Assembly (NCBI GenBank): GCA_019828595.1
Contig: JAHQRK010000013.1
Location: 1,829,501 to 1,893,500, forward strand
DNA from: Aphanomyces cochlioides
Lineage: Eukaryota > Oomycota > Saprolegniomycetes > Saprolegniales > Verrucalvaceae
DNA length: 64,000 bases
Reading direction: 5' to 3'
Of this stretch, positions 55,416 to 64,000 are shown piece by piece (positions within the stretch are counted from its first letter, which is position 1; every line of letters starts with the position of its first letter). Below the pieces are notes generated by a model. The model saw nothing but the letters and a program-made list of their open reading frames with translations, ran no database searches and had not been told where the DNA came from. Position numbers and translations under genes: made by a program.

Positions 55416-56698
55416 GACCAGAACAGTTTCAGAGTAAGATATTAATAGTCCTGCGACGTAGAATGGGCAACAACAATTGATCACGAGTAGTTCACAACCC
55501 AGAGAGTGCGTCTGTATGCTGGATTGCTTGACGACAGCCGACAAAGTGCAGTCAAGTATCTCCCGACAAAGTGACGCAAACCTCATAGTCTATTATCAAG
55601 TGGCTTTAGCTTCAAGTCCGTAAGCTGCTGAAGACGTTCACCAATTCGTTGAATCTGTTTGAAGCATATATGTGCAAACCTGGATTGAGTACACACCCGT
55701 TGAGCGATCCAAGGATAAAAGAAAAGTGGCATAATAGTACATGCTCTGCTGCAAACACACTGAGGCAATCAGACTACTAGATGCCGTCAAGCTAACGTTA
55801 TACCCAGGGTCTTCTAGTTCTTGCCTAAACAATCCATTTCGAACGTAGTTTGTTGTCTGATAGATTCTTCTTCTCATAGCTTTCGCGGTTGAGGAATTCC
55901 TTGCATTCCACGCTTCATTGTGATCGTGCTAATGTCTGTTGGTCAAGGTGATAGACATTTGAAACTTGTGAGAATATTTGACTTCACCTCTTCAAGATCT
56001 CGAAAAGCGAAATGCAAGCACTAAACGATTCGCAATCGATCCGACGTGCTCGAGACAAGCTATCTGTCGCAGACAAAGAACACCAAATTGTTTCGACCCC
56101 CTCGAAACGCATCCAGCATGTCGCCTACTGAGCTTATGATTGTTCTTGCCCACGTCAACGTCAGAATGTCAAACAATCACGCACCCCCCTCGTGAATTCC
56201 AAGCACGTTGCGACAACTTGAGAGAAATTTGAAGTGTACTGGCGTCAAGTTCAGAGGTAGAGGAAAGAGCATGGTTCTCCGGTCGCGTAGCCTCGTTCTC
56301 TCGTCAAAGCATGGCCTCCCGAGTGGCTGCTGTAGAGGTAGCTGTGGGTTGTAACCGACAGCAAACTCTCAACAATGTCTCTCTCCTTGATAACCTTAGA
56401 ACGATCTATCAAACACTCTGGTCATTTCATCCAGAGAGCATCTACTGACAGGGTGCGCTTTTCTTGGAAAATGGATGATTGTCGTCGTACTTACTGTACT
56501 ATGCGATCTTCGTCGCCTTTCACTTGTCACGTACAAACTTTTGTTCAGTCTTCTTCGTAGCACGCCAGGGCGTAAAGTGAAAAGTAGACGCTTTAGCCAC
56601 AAGAGTTGTCGTGCTTTATTCTGCCCCTCTAAGACTTTGATAGCTTTCTATCTCTCACTTCAGCGACGACGACTGAAATTCTTGCATTTCATTGTACC
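55416..56698. other. Intergenic, no supported gene
   Basis: Open frames on both strands (for example minus 55638-55877) lack recognisable features. Confidence 0.3.
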
Positions 56699-56944
56699 AA
56701 ATGCAGTCCAAAGCCTGTCCACCGCGTGGTAACTGGTCTGCATACGAGGGTACTTGTACAGGTAGCGCTTTCACCAACGCAGCTCAACAAGCAGGCAATC
56801 CCAACAGTTGTCTCGACGACAATTTCTTCAAGCCATTTTTTTGCTCCCAATGGCGTTGTTACTTGCGACTACATTGGCTGGCGTTGTCGCAGCGCTCGAC
56901 AGAGTTGTCCTCGCCGTCAAACATGTCTCGCTGCTGCGACCTAG
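56699..56944 (+). pseudogene. Possible relic of a cysteine-rich protein gene
   Basis: Reading from ATG 56699, the frame gives KACPPRGNWSAYEGTCTGSA and continues to NFFKPFF. After a run of seven T at 56836-56842 the coding-like reading continues one frame over (APNGVVTCDYIGWRCRSARQ, then SCPRRQTC) to a stop at 56944. Cysteine spacing is coherent across both frames, so one base in the T run probably breaks a formerly continuous exon. No signal peptide is seen within it. I do not recognise the family. Confidence 0.4.
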
Positions 56945-57030
56945 AGCCGCGTTTGAATCCATGGTGTGATCAATGCGATCGGTGCATAAGTCCTCATTCT
57001 GAATTTTTCCATCTTCTTCACACATCCATC

Positions 57031-58044
57031 ATGATACCGTCCGTCCTCCTATCTCGAGATATCTTGCAGTTTATTAGTGCATATCAACCTGGTGTATTGG
57101 AAGACATGATGCCACTCGCTACAGCCTTTCAAAAGCCCAGCAGTCCTTCTCAACTCGACGATTTACTTCACCAGTGGCTAGCTCACCATGGACTAAGCCG
57201 TTTGCCGCTCTTGTACAAGTATTTGCCACATTTTGAGCGCGTTGTGTTGCTCCATGCAGTCACGACAGGCCAAATCGACATCTTGCTGACGTTTGAACCA
57301 TTGTCGGAATGCCCCGATAAACTCGTCGACGTTGCGGCTGCTGCAGGTCAACTCCAAGTTGTTCGCCACTTGCTCTCGATTCCATACACTGCTGGTATTG
57401 CCACCGCCATGACGTCGGCAGCATCGCATGGCCACCTTCACATTGTCAAGTACTTGGCCAACAATCGATCGGACCGTCAAACGCCGCGAGTCATGGACGC
57501 GGCCGCTGCGAATGGCCACTTGGAAGTCGTCCGCTTTTTGCATTACTACCGCCGGGAAGGATGCACGACACAAGCCATGGATCAAGCGGCTGCGAATGGA
57601 CATTTGGAAGTTGTGCATTTTTTACACACACATCGACAAGAAGGATGCACGAAATCTGCCATGGACTTGGCGGCTGAAAACGGCCATTTGCACGTCTTGG
57701 AATGGCTCCACGAACATCGCCAAGAAGGATGGAGTCCAGATGCCATGACGAACGCAGCGGCTAGTGGTCACGTCAAAGTTCTAGAGTGGCTTGACAAATA
57801 CAAACCCCATGGTGGTCATTCCATGCATGCGATGGACGTGGCAGCTTCGAATGGACATTTGAAAGTTGTGCAATATTTGCATGAACATCGCACCGACGGA
57901 TGCTCCGAGAAAGCTCTTGAAGGCGCTCGAGCAAATGGCCATGCAGATGTCGTCGAATACTTGGAAACCCACAAGGACAAGTTGATCCATCGCATGTGCT
58001 GCACATGTGGCTTTATGAAACTCGTCAACCACGAGTGCCTCTAG
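57031..58044 (+). CDS. Ankyrin-repeat protein with C-terminal CCxCG motif (ANK-6)
   Basis: The frame is open from 56692, but ATG 57031 aligns with the start of ANK-3 and ANK-4 (M-I-P-S-V-L-L-S-R-D-I), giving 337 residues. Eight ankyrin repeats cover about residues 95-320, with the R-R-E-G-C-T and Q-E-G-C-T linkers seen in ANK-4. The protein stops right after CCTCGFMKLVNHECL. The upstream extension belongs to the relic at 56699-56944 and is unlikely to be part of this protein. Confidence 0.9.
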   Translation: MIPSVLLSRDILQFISAYQPGVLEDMMPLATAFQKPSSPSQLDDLLHQWLAHHGLSRLPLLYKYLPHFERVVLLHAVTTGQIDILLTFEPLSECPDKLVDVAAAAGQLQVVRHLLSIPYTAGIATAMTSAASHGHLHIVKYLANNRSDRQTPRVMDAAAANGHLEVVRFLHYYRREGCTTQAMDQAAANGHLEVVHFLHTHRQEGCTKSAMDLAAENGHLHVLEWLHEHRQEGWSPDAMTNAAASGHVKVLEWLDKYKPHGGHSMHAMDVAASNGHLKVVQYLHEHRTDGCSEKALEGARANGHADVVEYLETHKDKLIHRMCCTCGFMKLVNHECL

Positions 58045-58532
58045 TCATCTAGCCTACCGGTAGCTAGATACAACCTTGTACAATATAAAGAGGATAACAT
58101 AGACGACAAATTGAAACAATAGTACTTCCAAACAAAAGAAAATAGTGCATTCGAAACAGCTTATAAGAGCGCGTTCAGGTGCCAGTTAACTCCTTGCGGT
58201 ATATATTCAAGGAAAATGTTGCGCAATCATGTACTTTGTACCTTCTCAATAAAACTCCAAAGTTATGCAATATAGTTTTACCCAATCAATGTAAGATCCA
58301 AGAATGTTAAACCAATGATATCCTACGCAAGTGGATACACCGGTACGTTTCTCATATGAGGATAAGAATATTTCTGGCCAATACTGTCTTTTTGATCAAA
58401 ATCGACGAAATTTGTGTGATCAATCTGGCAATAGTGAATTCAAGTATAATCGGAAGGTACATGAATTAATGTGTGTGTGTTTTGTGTGTGTTTTAAACAA
58501 ACTCTGGACTCTGATTGGCTGGTTCGATTTGG

Positions 58533-58578
58533 TGATTGATTCAAAGTTCAGCCAAGTTCGGAAATTTTGAATCAATCA
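58533..58578. repeat. Hairpin with 13-bp stem
   Basis: TGATTGATTCAAA at 58533-58545 pairs perfectly with 58566-58578 across a 20-base loop. Confidence 0.6.
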
Positions 58579-58996
58579 GACAATATAATCATCGTTTGAT
58601 AACCATTTTCCGAGATATTTGATTGGCTAATTCAATGACATTTTTACTAAACAGTCCCAGGTGAACTTTAATAAACCAGAGTATAGCCCCAATGTTACAC
58701 TCAACAACTATTAAAAGTATAAAACATAAACCACAGGATACAAATAAATATTTCGTGAACAATAGTAAAGCGTGACGCATGAATATTTGGGGGGATAATA
58801 GAGTAAATGGTAACGTACAAAATACTTTTTTTGAAAGTACAATCTCCGAAATCTCTCTCCTTGACAGTCGTCAACATTGACGTTGAACTATCTATTGAAG
58901 ACCGCTTACGCTTTGGCGCAGTCTCCTGAGGACTAACAAATACAGAGCGATTTTATATGTTACTATGATATTGTGATTTCCGTCCAAATTTGCCAA

Positions 58997-59025
58997 TTTC
59001 AGGCGATATTTCCAATCGCCTGAAA
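58997..59025. repeat. Hairpin with 11-bp stem
   Basis: TTTCAGGCGAT at 58997-59007 pairs perfectly with 59015-59025, loop 7 bases. GATTGGCT motifs follow downstream near 59042 and 59080. Confidence 0.6.
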
Positions 59026-59347
59026 ATCGTCCGGACAATATGATTGGCTAAAAATAATTTTACTATCAATTGATTGGCTGAAAACTGACCTAAGTTTGTG
59101 AGAGAAAAGCTGCAAATCTCAAGTCATCTCTATGACTCTAAACAACCTTCCACAGCGACCCCACCTCGAAGAGAACTCCACGTCATTCAGCTCTCCTCAC
59201 GTTGAGCGTACAACAAGTGGAGAGCCCTCTGGCCTCGCCAGCGCAGCGACGAAGCTTCGTCGATTTCGTGTACCATCCCGATCAAGAAGGTCAAAATAAC
59301 CTTCTAAAATTGATATTTGTATTATATTTCGAAGGTCCGGCGATTTG

Positions 59348-59374
59348 CCGGCGATTGATTCAACCAATCGCCGG
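59348..59374. repeat. Hairpin with 10-bp stem
   Basis: CCGGCGATTG at 59348-59357 pairs perfectly with 59365-59374, loop 7 bases. It is similar in design to the hairpin at 58997 (GCGAT core). A 16-bp palindrome, CGACGAAGCTTCGTCG, lies about 90 bp upstream at 59247-59262. Confidence 0.6.
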
Positions 59375-59541
59375 AGTAGAAAGCACAATATATAACCTGT
59401 AAACAGACGACATTGGTTGACATGAAGTTGAATGCAAATCACATTCAAATCCCGCTTTCCCTCCTTGAGACTCGTGAGTGATATGTCTTGAACTCCAAAA
59501 CCTTATTTGATTGAAGGGTTTAGAAGGTTTAGGTCATTGGT

Positions 59542-59697
59542 CGATTTTTTGTCTTTTTTATGGGATTCTGTTGTTTCCTCAAAGTCTTTTTTTATTTTGT
59601 TGGATTCTTTGATTGGCTCTATGTCCTTTTTATTTTCATTAATATCTTTGATTGGCTCCAAGTCATTTTTTGTTTTATCGGATTGTTTGATTGGTTC
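59542..59697 (-). repeat. 39-bp tandem repeat, four units (13-residue repeats)
   Basis: GATTGG recurs at 59611, 59650 and 59689, giving a 39-bp period. On the minus strand each unit reads as 13 residues of the type EPIKxSxKxKKDx; the fourth unit is diverged. The frame is open for about 65 codons. It may be a fragment of a repeat-containing gene or a minisatellite with a chance frame. Confidence 0.7.
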
Positions 59698-60375
59698 CAT
59701 GTCTTTTTCTGAATACGGGTCTAAAAGTAGATATTTATATCCTGCTAAAATGTATATTTGTTCTTACCCATGATAAAATATATTTTGTTTCCACAACTGA
59801 ACTATTAAAATTAATATTTTCAAGAATCGGTGATGTCGACACCAAAGAGATCCACAGGCACAGGCACACAAAAAACCAAAGGACACAAGTAGCAAAGCAG
59901 CACAGCGTATAGTAGAATAAACCTCACAAATTCGACTTCTGTACGACAGCTCTGTAAGCTCGATTATCACCCTTCAAGGAATGTAAAGACACTGGTGTTA
60001 GATTATTGCTTTTAGCAACCTATCACAATCTCCAGTGCAATCACAAACAGTGAATTTAACGAGAACAGCTCTAATAACGTTATTCTACAGTACTAGTCGC
60101 GTGTGGAAAATCACGAGTTTCCACCGGCCGGACGCACCAGCAGCTTGCGGGTGCACCAAAAACCAAATGAGATCAGATGGCTGTGCTGACTCCTGCTAAA
60201 AAAACATAGCTATTTTAAAAATTAGTTCAATAGTTATTTAGTCCGTCTATTACTTCGATAAAGTAAATTAAATAGAATAGTAAACTTTTTTCGATTGAGT
60301 TAACTATTTAATCTTGACAACACTTGATAAAGTAAATTTTGAATTTAATTAAGCGAGTGGGACAGGCAAGATGAC

Positions 60376-60506
60376 AACAGGACAACTTCCCGACAAGCAC
60401 CACCCAAATCTTCACCCTGACGCAGTCATGAGACTGCGAACAGGACAACTTCCTGACAAGCACCACCCAAATCTTCACCCTGACGCAGTCATGAGACAGC
60501 GAACAG
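60376..60506. repeat. 63-bp tandem repeat, two units plus start of a third
   Basis: The unit starting AACAGGACAACTTCC at 60376 recurs at 60439 with two mismatches, and the first five bases occur again at 60502. The period is a multiple of three, and the minus strand is open through both copies. It lies about 65 bp outside the left end of the transposon. Confidence 0.85.
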
Positions 60507-60742
60507 TTCATATTAACTGTACTCGATAGTCTATAAATAGAAATATCGAAGTATTCGATTTTTGTATTTACAGTGTTAAATAAACTTATTATTGTCGATT
60601 TGGTTCAAATTTCCGGACCCTGCACAATCGAATCTCGCAGGCTGCGAGGTTTGACGAATGTCGCTGATTGGCTGATTATTTCAGATCGATTATGATTGGA
60701 TAATTTCACGCGCCAGAATATTTGTCAGTTGGAAAATTGTCC

Positions 60743-61746
60743 ATGAGTGCTGAAGCCCGACTTGCCGCGGATTGTCCTGCAAGGAATACCAGATCTTCGC
60801 AAACCTCCTCGCAGCACTCTCAAGACAACCCCTGCAACGAATCAAGCTTTCTTTATGAGCTGACACTTGAGCCGCTCTTGAAAGACACAGTGGGTCAACG
60901 CAACTCCTCAGCAACCAAGTTGGGCACATTTGTTTGTGGTGGCTCCACTTGGAGTGAACTCAAGTCCAAGATTTTCCAAAAATTCAAATCCAAGTCAGTT
61001 GCAATTGCAAAGCGAGACGACGATGGGAATTGGACATCAGTTCAAAGCGCAATCGATGAATCATACTTCGACAAGATTTTTGCCTTTCGCAATGAAGGCC
61101 ACACAAAAAAGATTGAGAGTGAATCGAGAATGAACGATTGGATTGCGTCCATGCGCAACACCAAACTGACGCTTTTCGTTTACAAATATGGAATTGAATT
61201 GGCTACAAAAGATCACTTCACAGAATTTTCTAGCAGCTTAGTGGAACCGAAAAATGCAGATCGGTCGGGAGCTCCTGACGAGGCTACCATCCGCGAATAT
61301 GTCGACAAATTGAAGAAGACATGGGAAAACACTTGGCAGGCAGACTATCCCATTTGGCGTATTTGGGCCAACTATATTTTACGTCCACCTCGTCTGTCGT
61401 GGGAGTCACGTGTGCGTGAATTTCCACCCCTCAGGTGGTCACACGGCTGACTCCAAACCCCGCAGCACCTGATGCACGAATCAAACGAGCTCGCTTTTCC
61501 CTCAGAACTCGTGTGGATGTCATTGACGGATCATTGCTTGAATTAGAAGAATTCAAGAAACTGATTTTTACTAGATTGCGTGCATTTGAAGACATGTTAA
61601 TGGCGAAACGCGAATCGATCATCGCTATGGAAGCCGACTTACCGCCTGTTGAAAGCGATGAAATTCCTGGAGGTGGACTGAGCGATATGGAGAATGTTCC
61701 AGATCAAGATCATGATTATGGATTAGAGGACATCGATTTCAATTAG
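60743..61746 (+). CDS. Accessory protein of the Tc1-like element (unrecognised)
   Basis: From ATG 60743 the frame runs to 61450. A second frame, open from 61420, continues from about 61435 to a stop at 61746. Joining them needs an excision whose length leaves remainder 2 on division by 3; the only GT-AG pair nearby removes just 23 nt (61412-61434), so a frameshift is equally likely. Part 1 has a serine-rich N-terminus, then a folded-looking region (L-x-V-Y-K-Y-G-I-E-L, W-R-I-W-A-N-Y-I-L). Part 2 begins with a basic stretch (IKRARFSLRTR) and ends in an acidic tail (E-D-I-D-F-N). No known domain is recognised. It may be a DNA-binding helper of the transposase. Confidence 0.5.
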
Positions 61747-61774
61747 CTCATAAATTCCATGAATTGATCATAAA

Positions 61775-62965
61775 TTATTCCTCGGCTTGGAAATAGAATC
61801 TTAAGTCTGTGTCATCTATCACGACATTGCTAATCATGATGGAGGAGTTGTTTAAGCCTTTGCATGGATCAAATCGTCCATTATTCAACCAACCGCAATG
61901 AGAAAATACTCTCGACATGTCGAAAACTTTGAATTGCTGCATGATGTCAACCACAAAGTAAATCAAATTGCTTGACGTTCGACATTCTTTATAGTTTCTT
62001 TGAAAGGCTTTCTTGGTATATCCAAACATATACTCGATAGGGTTAAAGAATGGACAATAGGCTGGCAGAAAAATAGAAACAATGCCAGCTTGTCTGAGAT
62101 TCATAACAATGCTTGGATGACAGTGTATTTTTGCGCCATCCAAAATCCAGATTGAATTACGACCAGGATACAATGAGACTTCCCCTGAGTGAGCAAACAT
62201 GTGACAGTATTGTGCAAAGGAGTCTCGATCAAACGTTCCTTCAGTGTCATAATAGCCAAGTAAACCGTCAGCTCCAATGAAGCAAAGCAACGAAACACGC
62301 GGCTTTCGATTAAATTCGCCACGGTGGACAATTTTTTCACCTCTCATTGAAAATCCTCTTTTTCGCAACATTCCTCTGTTGTCAAAACTTACTTCGTCAA
62401 GAAATACAATGTTCCTTTGGGTCCAGTACAAGGAATCGACTTCTTCCACAAATCGACAAATATCTTGATGGTTGACATGAATTGCTCTTCTTTCCAAAAC
62501 CTTCCACGTCATGCCGTAAGCATGAATAATGGACCAAATATGGGAGACAGGGATTCCCTTTTTGAAGTGTTTTTCAAAAGCTGCTTTCGCCTCGTCAAGA
62601 AATGAAAGTGGATTCCCTCTGTAGTAAGATATGAGCCACGCTTTTTCAATCTCTGAAAACTTCCGTGCTTTGGGAGCATTGCTTCTGTTGTATGTTCCAG
62701 TTTCGTTGTACTTTTGGATCCAATTTGCGATCGTCTTCTCGTCTTTGTGATAAATCACAGCAAGCTTGCTCTTCTTCATACCAAGGAAGAAGTAACCATA
62801 TAGACAGTGCATGACTGTGTTTTCGCTAGCGTGGCGACTGACGGCAGACACAAGAAGGCTCATGTGGATGCAGAGGACGGAAGAGATGAGACTATCGGCC
62901 TTTCTGTTGTCACTTTGAAAATGGAGACAAATTTGATTTGCAGAAATATTTGTAATCTTGTCCAA
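61775..62965 (-). CDS. Tc1/mariner (IS630-type) DDE transposase
   Basis: 396 residues, uninterrupted. An N-terminal helix-turn-helix region (about 45-110, including KSKLAVIYHKDEKTIANWIQ) should bind the terminal repeats. The catalytic DDE_3 domain shows IVFLDEVSF (Asp190), ILDGAKIH (Asp276) and NPIEYMF (Glu311), with 34 residues between the second and third, i.e. a DD34E triad. It performs cut-and-paste transposition into TA sites. All catalytic residues are present and the ends are recognisable, so the element may be active or recently active. Confidence 0.9.
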   Translation of the reverse strand: MDKITNISANQICLHFQSDNRKADSLISSVLCIHMSLLVSAVSRHASENTVMHCLYGYFFLGMKKSKLAVIYHKDEKTIANWIQKYNETGTYNRSNAPKARKFSEIEKAWLISYYRGNPLSFLDEAKAAFEKHFKKGIPVSHIWSIIHAYGMTWKVLERRAIHVNHQDICRFVEEVDSLYWTQRNIVFLDEVSFDNRGMLRKRGFSMRGEKIVHRGEFNRKPRVSLLCFIGADGLLGYYDTEGTFDRDSFAQYCHMFAHSGEVSLYPGRNSIWILDGAKIHCHPSIVMNLRQAGIVSIFLPAYCPFFNPIEYMFGYTKKAFQRNYKECRTSSNLIYFVVDIMQQFKVFDMSRVFSHCGWLNNGRFDPCKGLNNSSIMISNVVIDDTDLRFYFQAEE

Positions 62966-63122
62966 TCAAATGCCTAGGCGACGATTGTGGGAGATTCGGA
63001 AAATCTCGCAAAATCGGAAAAGCACAATACACTGTAATAGTGAGACACTTTAACTTAAGATGTGATTATTGTACGCCTTGATAGTTCGTCGTTTGGATTC
63101 ATCTGGCATTTTCAAACCATCA

Positions 63123-63667
63123 ATGGCATCCTCGACGAGCCCGACGATCATTCGCGAAGCCGTGGAAGCTGACATTCCGTTGATTTACGACTTTATACAC
63201 GAGCTTGCAATGTACGAAAAGCTCGCGCATGAACATGTCGGCACCCACGACGACTTGCGCGACACGCTCTTCAAGAACAAGTACGCCCACGTCATCATTG
63301 CGTCCGTGGAAGGTCAAGACGTGGGTTTTGCGCTCTATTTTTTCAACTACTCGACATTCTTGAGCCGCGTACGTTGAAATCTCGATTGCTACGCTCATTC
63401 GTTTTGTTCTAGCCTGGTTTGTACCTTGAAGACTTGTTCGTCCGTCCGACGGTCCGTGGCCGTGGCGTTGGCACGACTCTGATGAAACATTTGGCCAACT
63501 TGGCCTTGGCCAAAGGCTGCGGTCGCATGGAATGGAGCGCTATCAATTGGAACACGCCAGCCATCAACTTTTACTTGGGCAAGACTGTCGGCGCGACATG
63601 CATGAAGGAATGGGACATCTATCGACTCCAAGGAGATAGTCTTGACCGCTTCGCGCAACAAGAATAA
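63123..63667 (+). CDS. GNAT N-acetyltransferase, diamine/spermidine type
   Basis: Two exons (63123-63368 and 63413-63667, intron 44 nt, phase 0) give 166 residues. It begins with T-I-I-R-E-A-V-E-A-D-I-P-L-I and a conserved E-L-A-x-Y-E-K-L. PGLYLEDLFVRPTVRGRGVG is the acetyl-CoA-binding motif (R-G-x-G-x-G/A type), with the YLED-x-V-R-P form typical of SAT1/SAT2-like polyamine or thialysine acetyltransferases. W-N-T-P-A-I-N-F-Y near the end is the usual C-terminal signature. Length matches the family (about 170). The exact substrate cannot be told. Confidence 0.9.
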
Positions 63668-64000
63668 GCACATTTAAAGCACCAGATTCGCTTGCCTCCA
63701 TGATCTATTACAGGACGGAATTTTGACAAAGTATAGTCAAAGATTGTAAACTCGACCAAAACAGCTTGGAACTCAAAGAATTCCGCACCTGAGTGCTCAT
63801 TTCCACAAGTCATCACAATTGAGCAATAGAGCTCTCGATGAGTGACTATCCACGTCTACAGCCATTATTGCGAAGTTGCCCACTAACAGGTCATGCTAAG
63901 CGCCCCTGTAACTGCTCCCCCAGATTCCCCCTCAGTCTGACCCTTTCCTTTCCCCTTTACCTTCCTTTAGGTTGCAATAAAACTCTCCCGATGTTGTAGC
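63668..64000. other. Downstream flank, no gene recognised
   Basis: Follows the stop of the acetyltransferase. AATAAA at 63976-63981 is a possible polyadenylation signal of either this or a further gene. Confidence 0.3.

Larger units (their letters stand above)
58045..60568. other. Repeat-rich gene-free stretch of 2.5 kb
   Basis: Contains hairpins, two tandem repeats and several copies of GATTGGCT in both orientations, as listed separately. No gene can be supported. Confidence 0.5.
60571..63034. mobile_element. Complete Tc1/mariner-like transposon with two convergent genes
   Basis: Both ends start with CAGTGT in inverted orientation directly next to a TA dinucleotide (60569-60570 and 63035-63036), the target duplication of this superfamily. 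Beyond CAGTGT the ends align imperfectly for about 60 bp, with shared blocks CGATTT, ATTT-CCG and ACAATCG. Inside are a transposase gene (minus) and an accessory gene (plus), convergent with tails about 30 bp apart. Length is 2464 bp, longer than simple mariner elements. Confidence 0.75.

Noticed and set aside
1..64000. tRNA genes, rRNA and CRISPR arrays
   Set aside because: I looked for tRNA-like T-loops and regular spaced repeats and found none that could be folded or supported by eye.

Overview
The window looks like nuclear DNA of an oomycete, most likely a Saprolegniales species (Aphanomyces/Saprolegnia type). The grounds are very short GT-AG introns (36-54 nt in the models I could check), close spacing of genes on both strands, large families of ankyrin-repeat proteins, Tc1-like and MITE-type transposons, and eukaryotic genes such as a cytoplasmic dynein intermediate chain. 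The genus is inference; the short introns and the gene content are seen directly.

Layout. 1-2.2 kb is gene-free and holds three MITE-like inverted-repeat elements. 2.2-10.3 kb has a short cytochrome P450-like gene and three ankyrin-repeat genes. 11.3-46.4 kb is a same-strand tandem array of about eleven full-length or near full-length copies plus several fragments of one family of multi-pass membrane proteins that I do not recognise. A type-II-anchored alpha/beta-hydrolase gene on the opposite strand (13.0-14.6 kb) sits inside it. 46.9-50.5 kb has two more ankyrin genes of the same family. 51.5-53.9 kb is a 13-exon dynein intermediate chain gene that I could splice completely. 54.6-55.4 kb is a five-exon gene for a secreted cysteine-rich protein. 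A sixth ankyrin gene lies at 57.0 kb. 58-60.5 kb is repeat-rich, 60.6-63.0 kb is an apparently complete Tc1/mariner-like transposon with two genes, and 63.1-63.7 kb is a polyamine-type N-acetyltransferase.

The membrane family is the main find. Two copies (21088-22937 and 42198-44050) splice cleanly into six exons and encode 539 residues each. A third (16440-18294) is open only if its second intron is retained. Several others carry just one to three lesions, and the rest are deletion derivatives or exon relics. The predicted protein has an N-terminal membrane anchor, an extracytoplasmic region with N-glycosylation sequons and paired cysteines, a block of about six to eight membrane segments with a highly conserved central motif, and a conserved C-terminal domain of about 140 residues. 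Most copies have the same TATA-like element (TAAAAATAG) about 40-110 bp before the start codon. The pattern is that of a birth-and-death surface-protein family.

The six ankyrin genes share a C-terminal C-C-x-C-G-x2-K-x3-H-x-C motif that resembles a small metal-binding knuckle, and they flank the membrane array on both sides.
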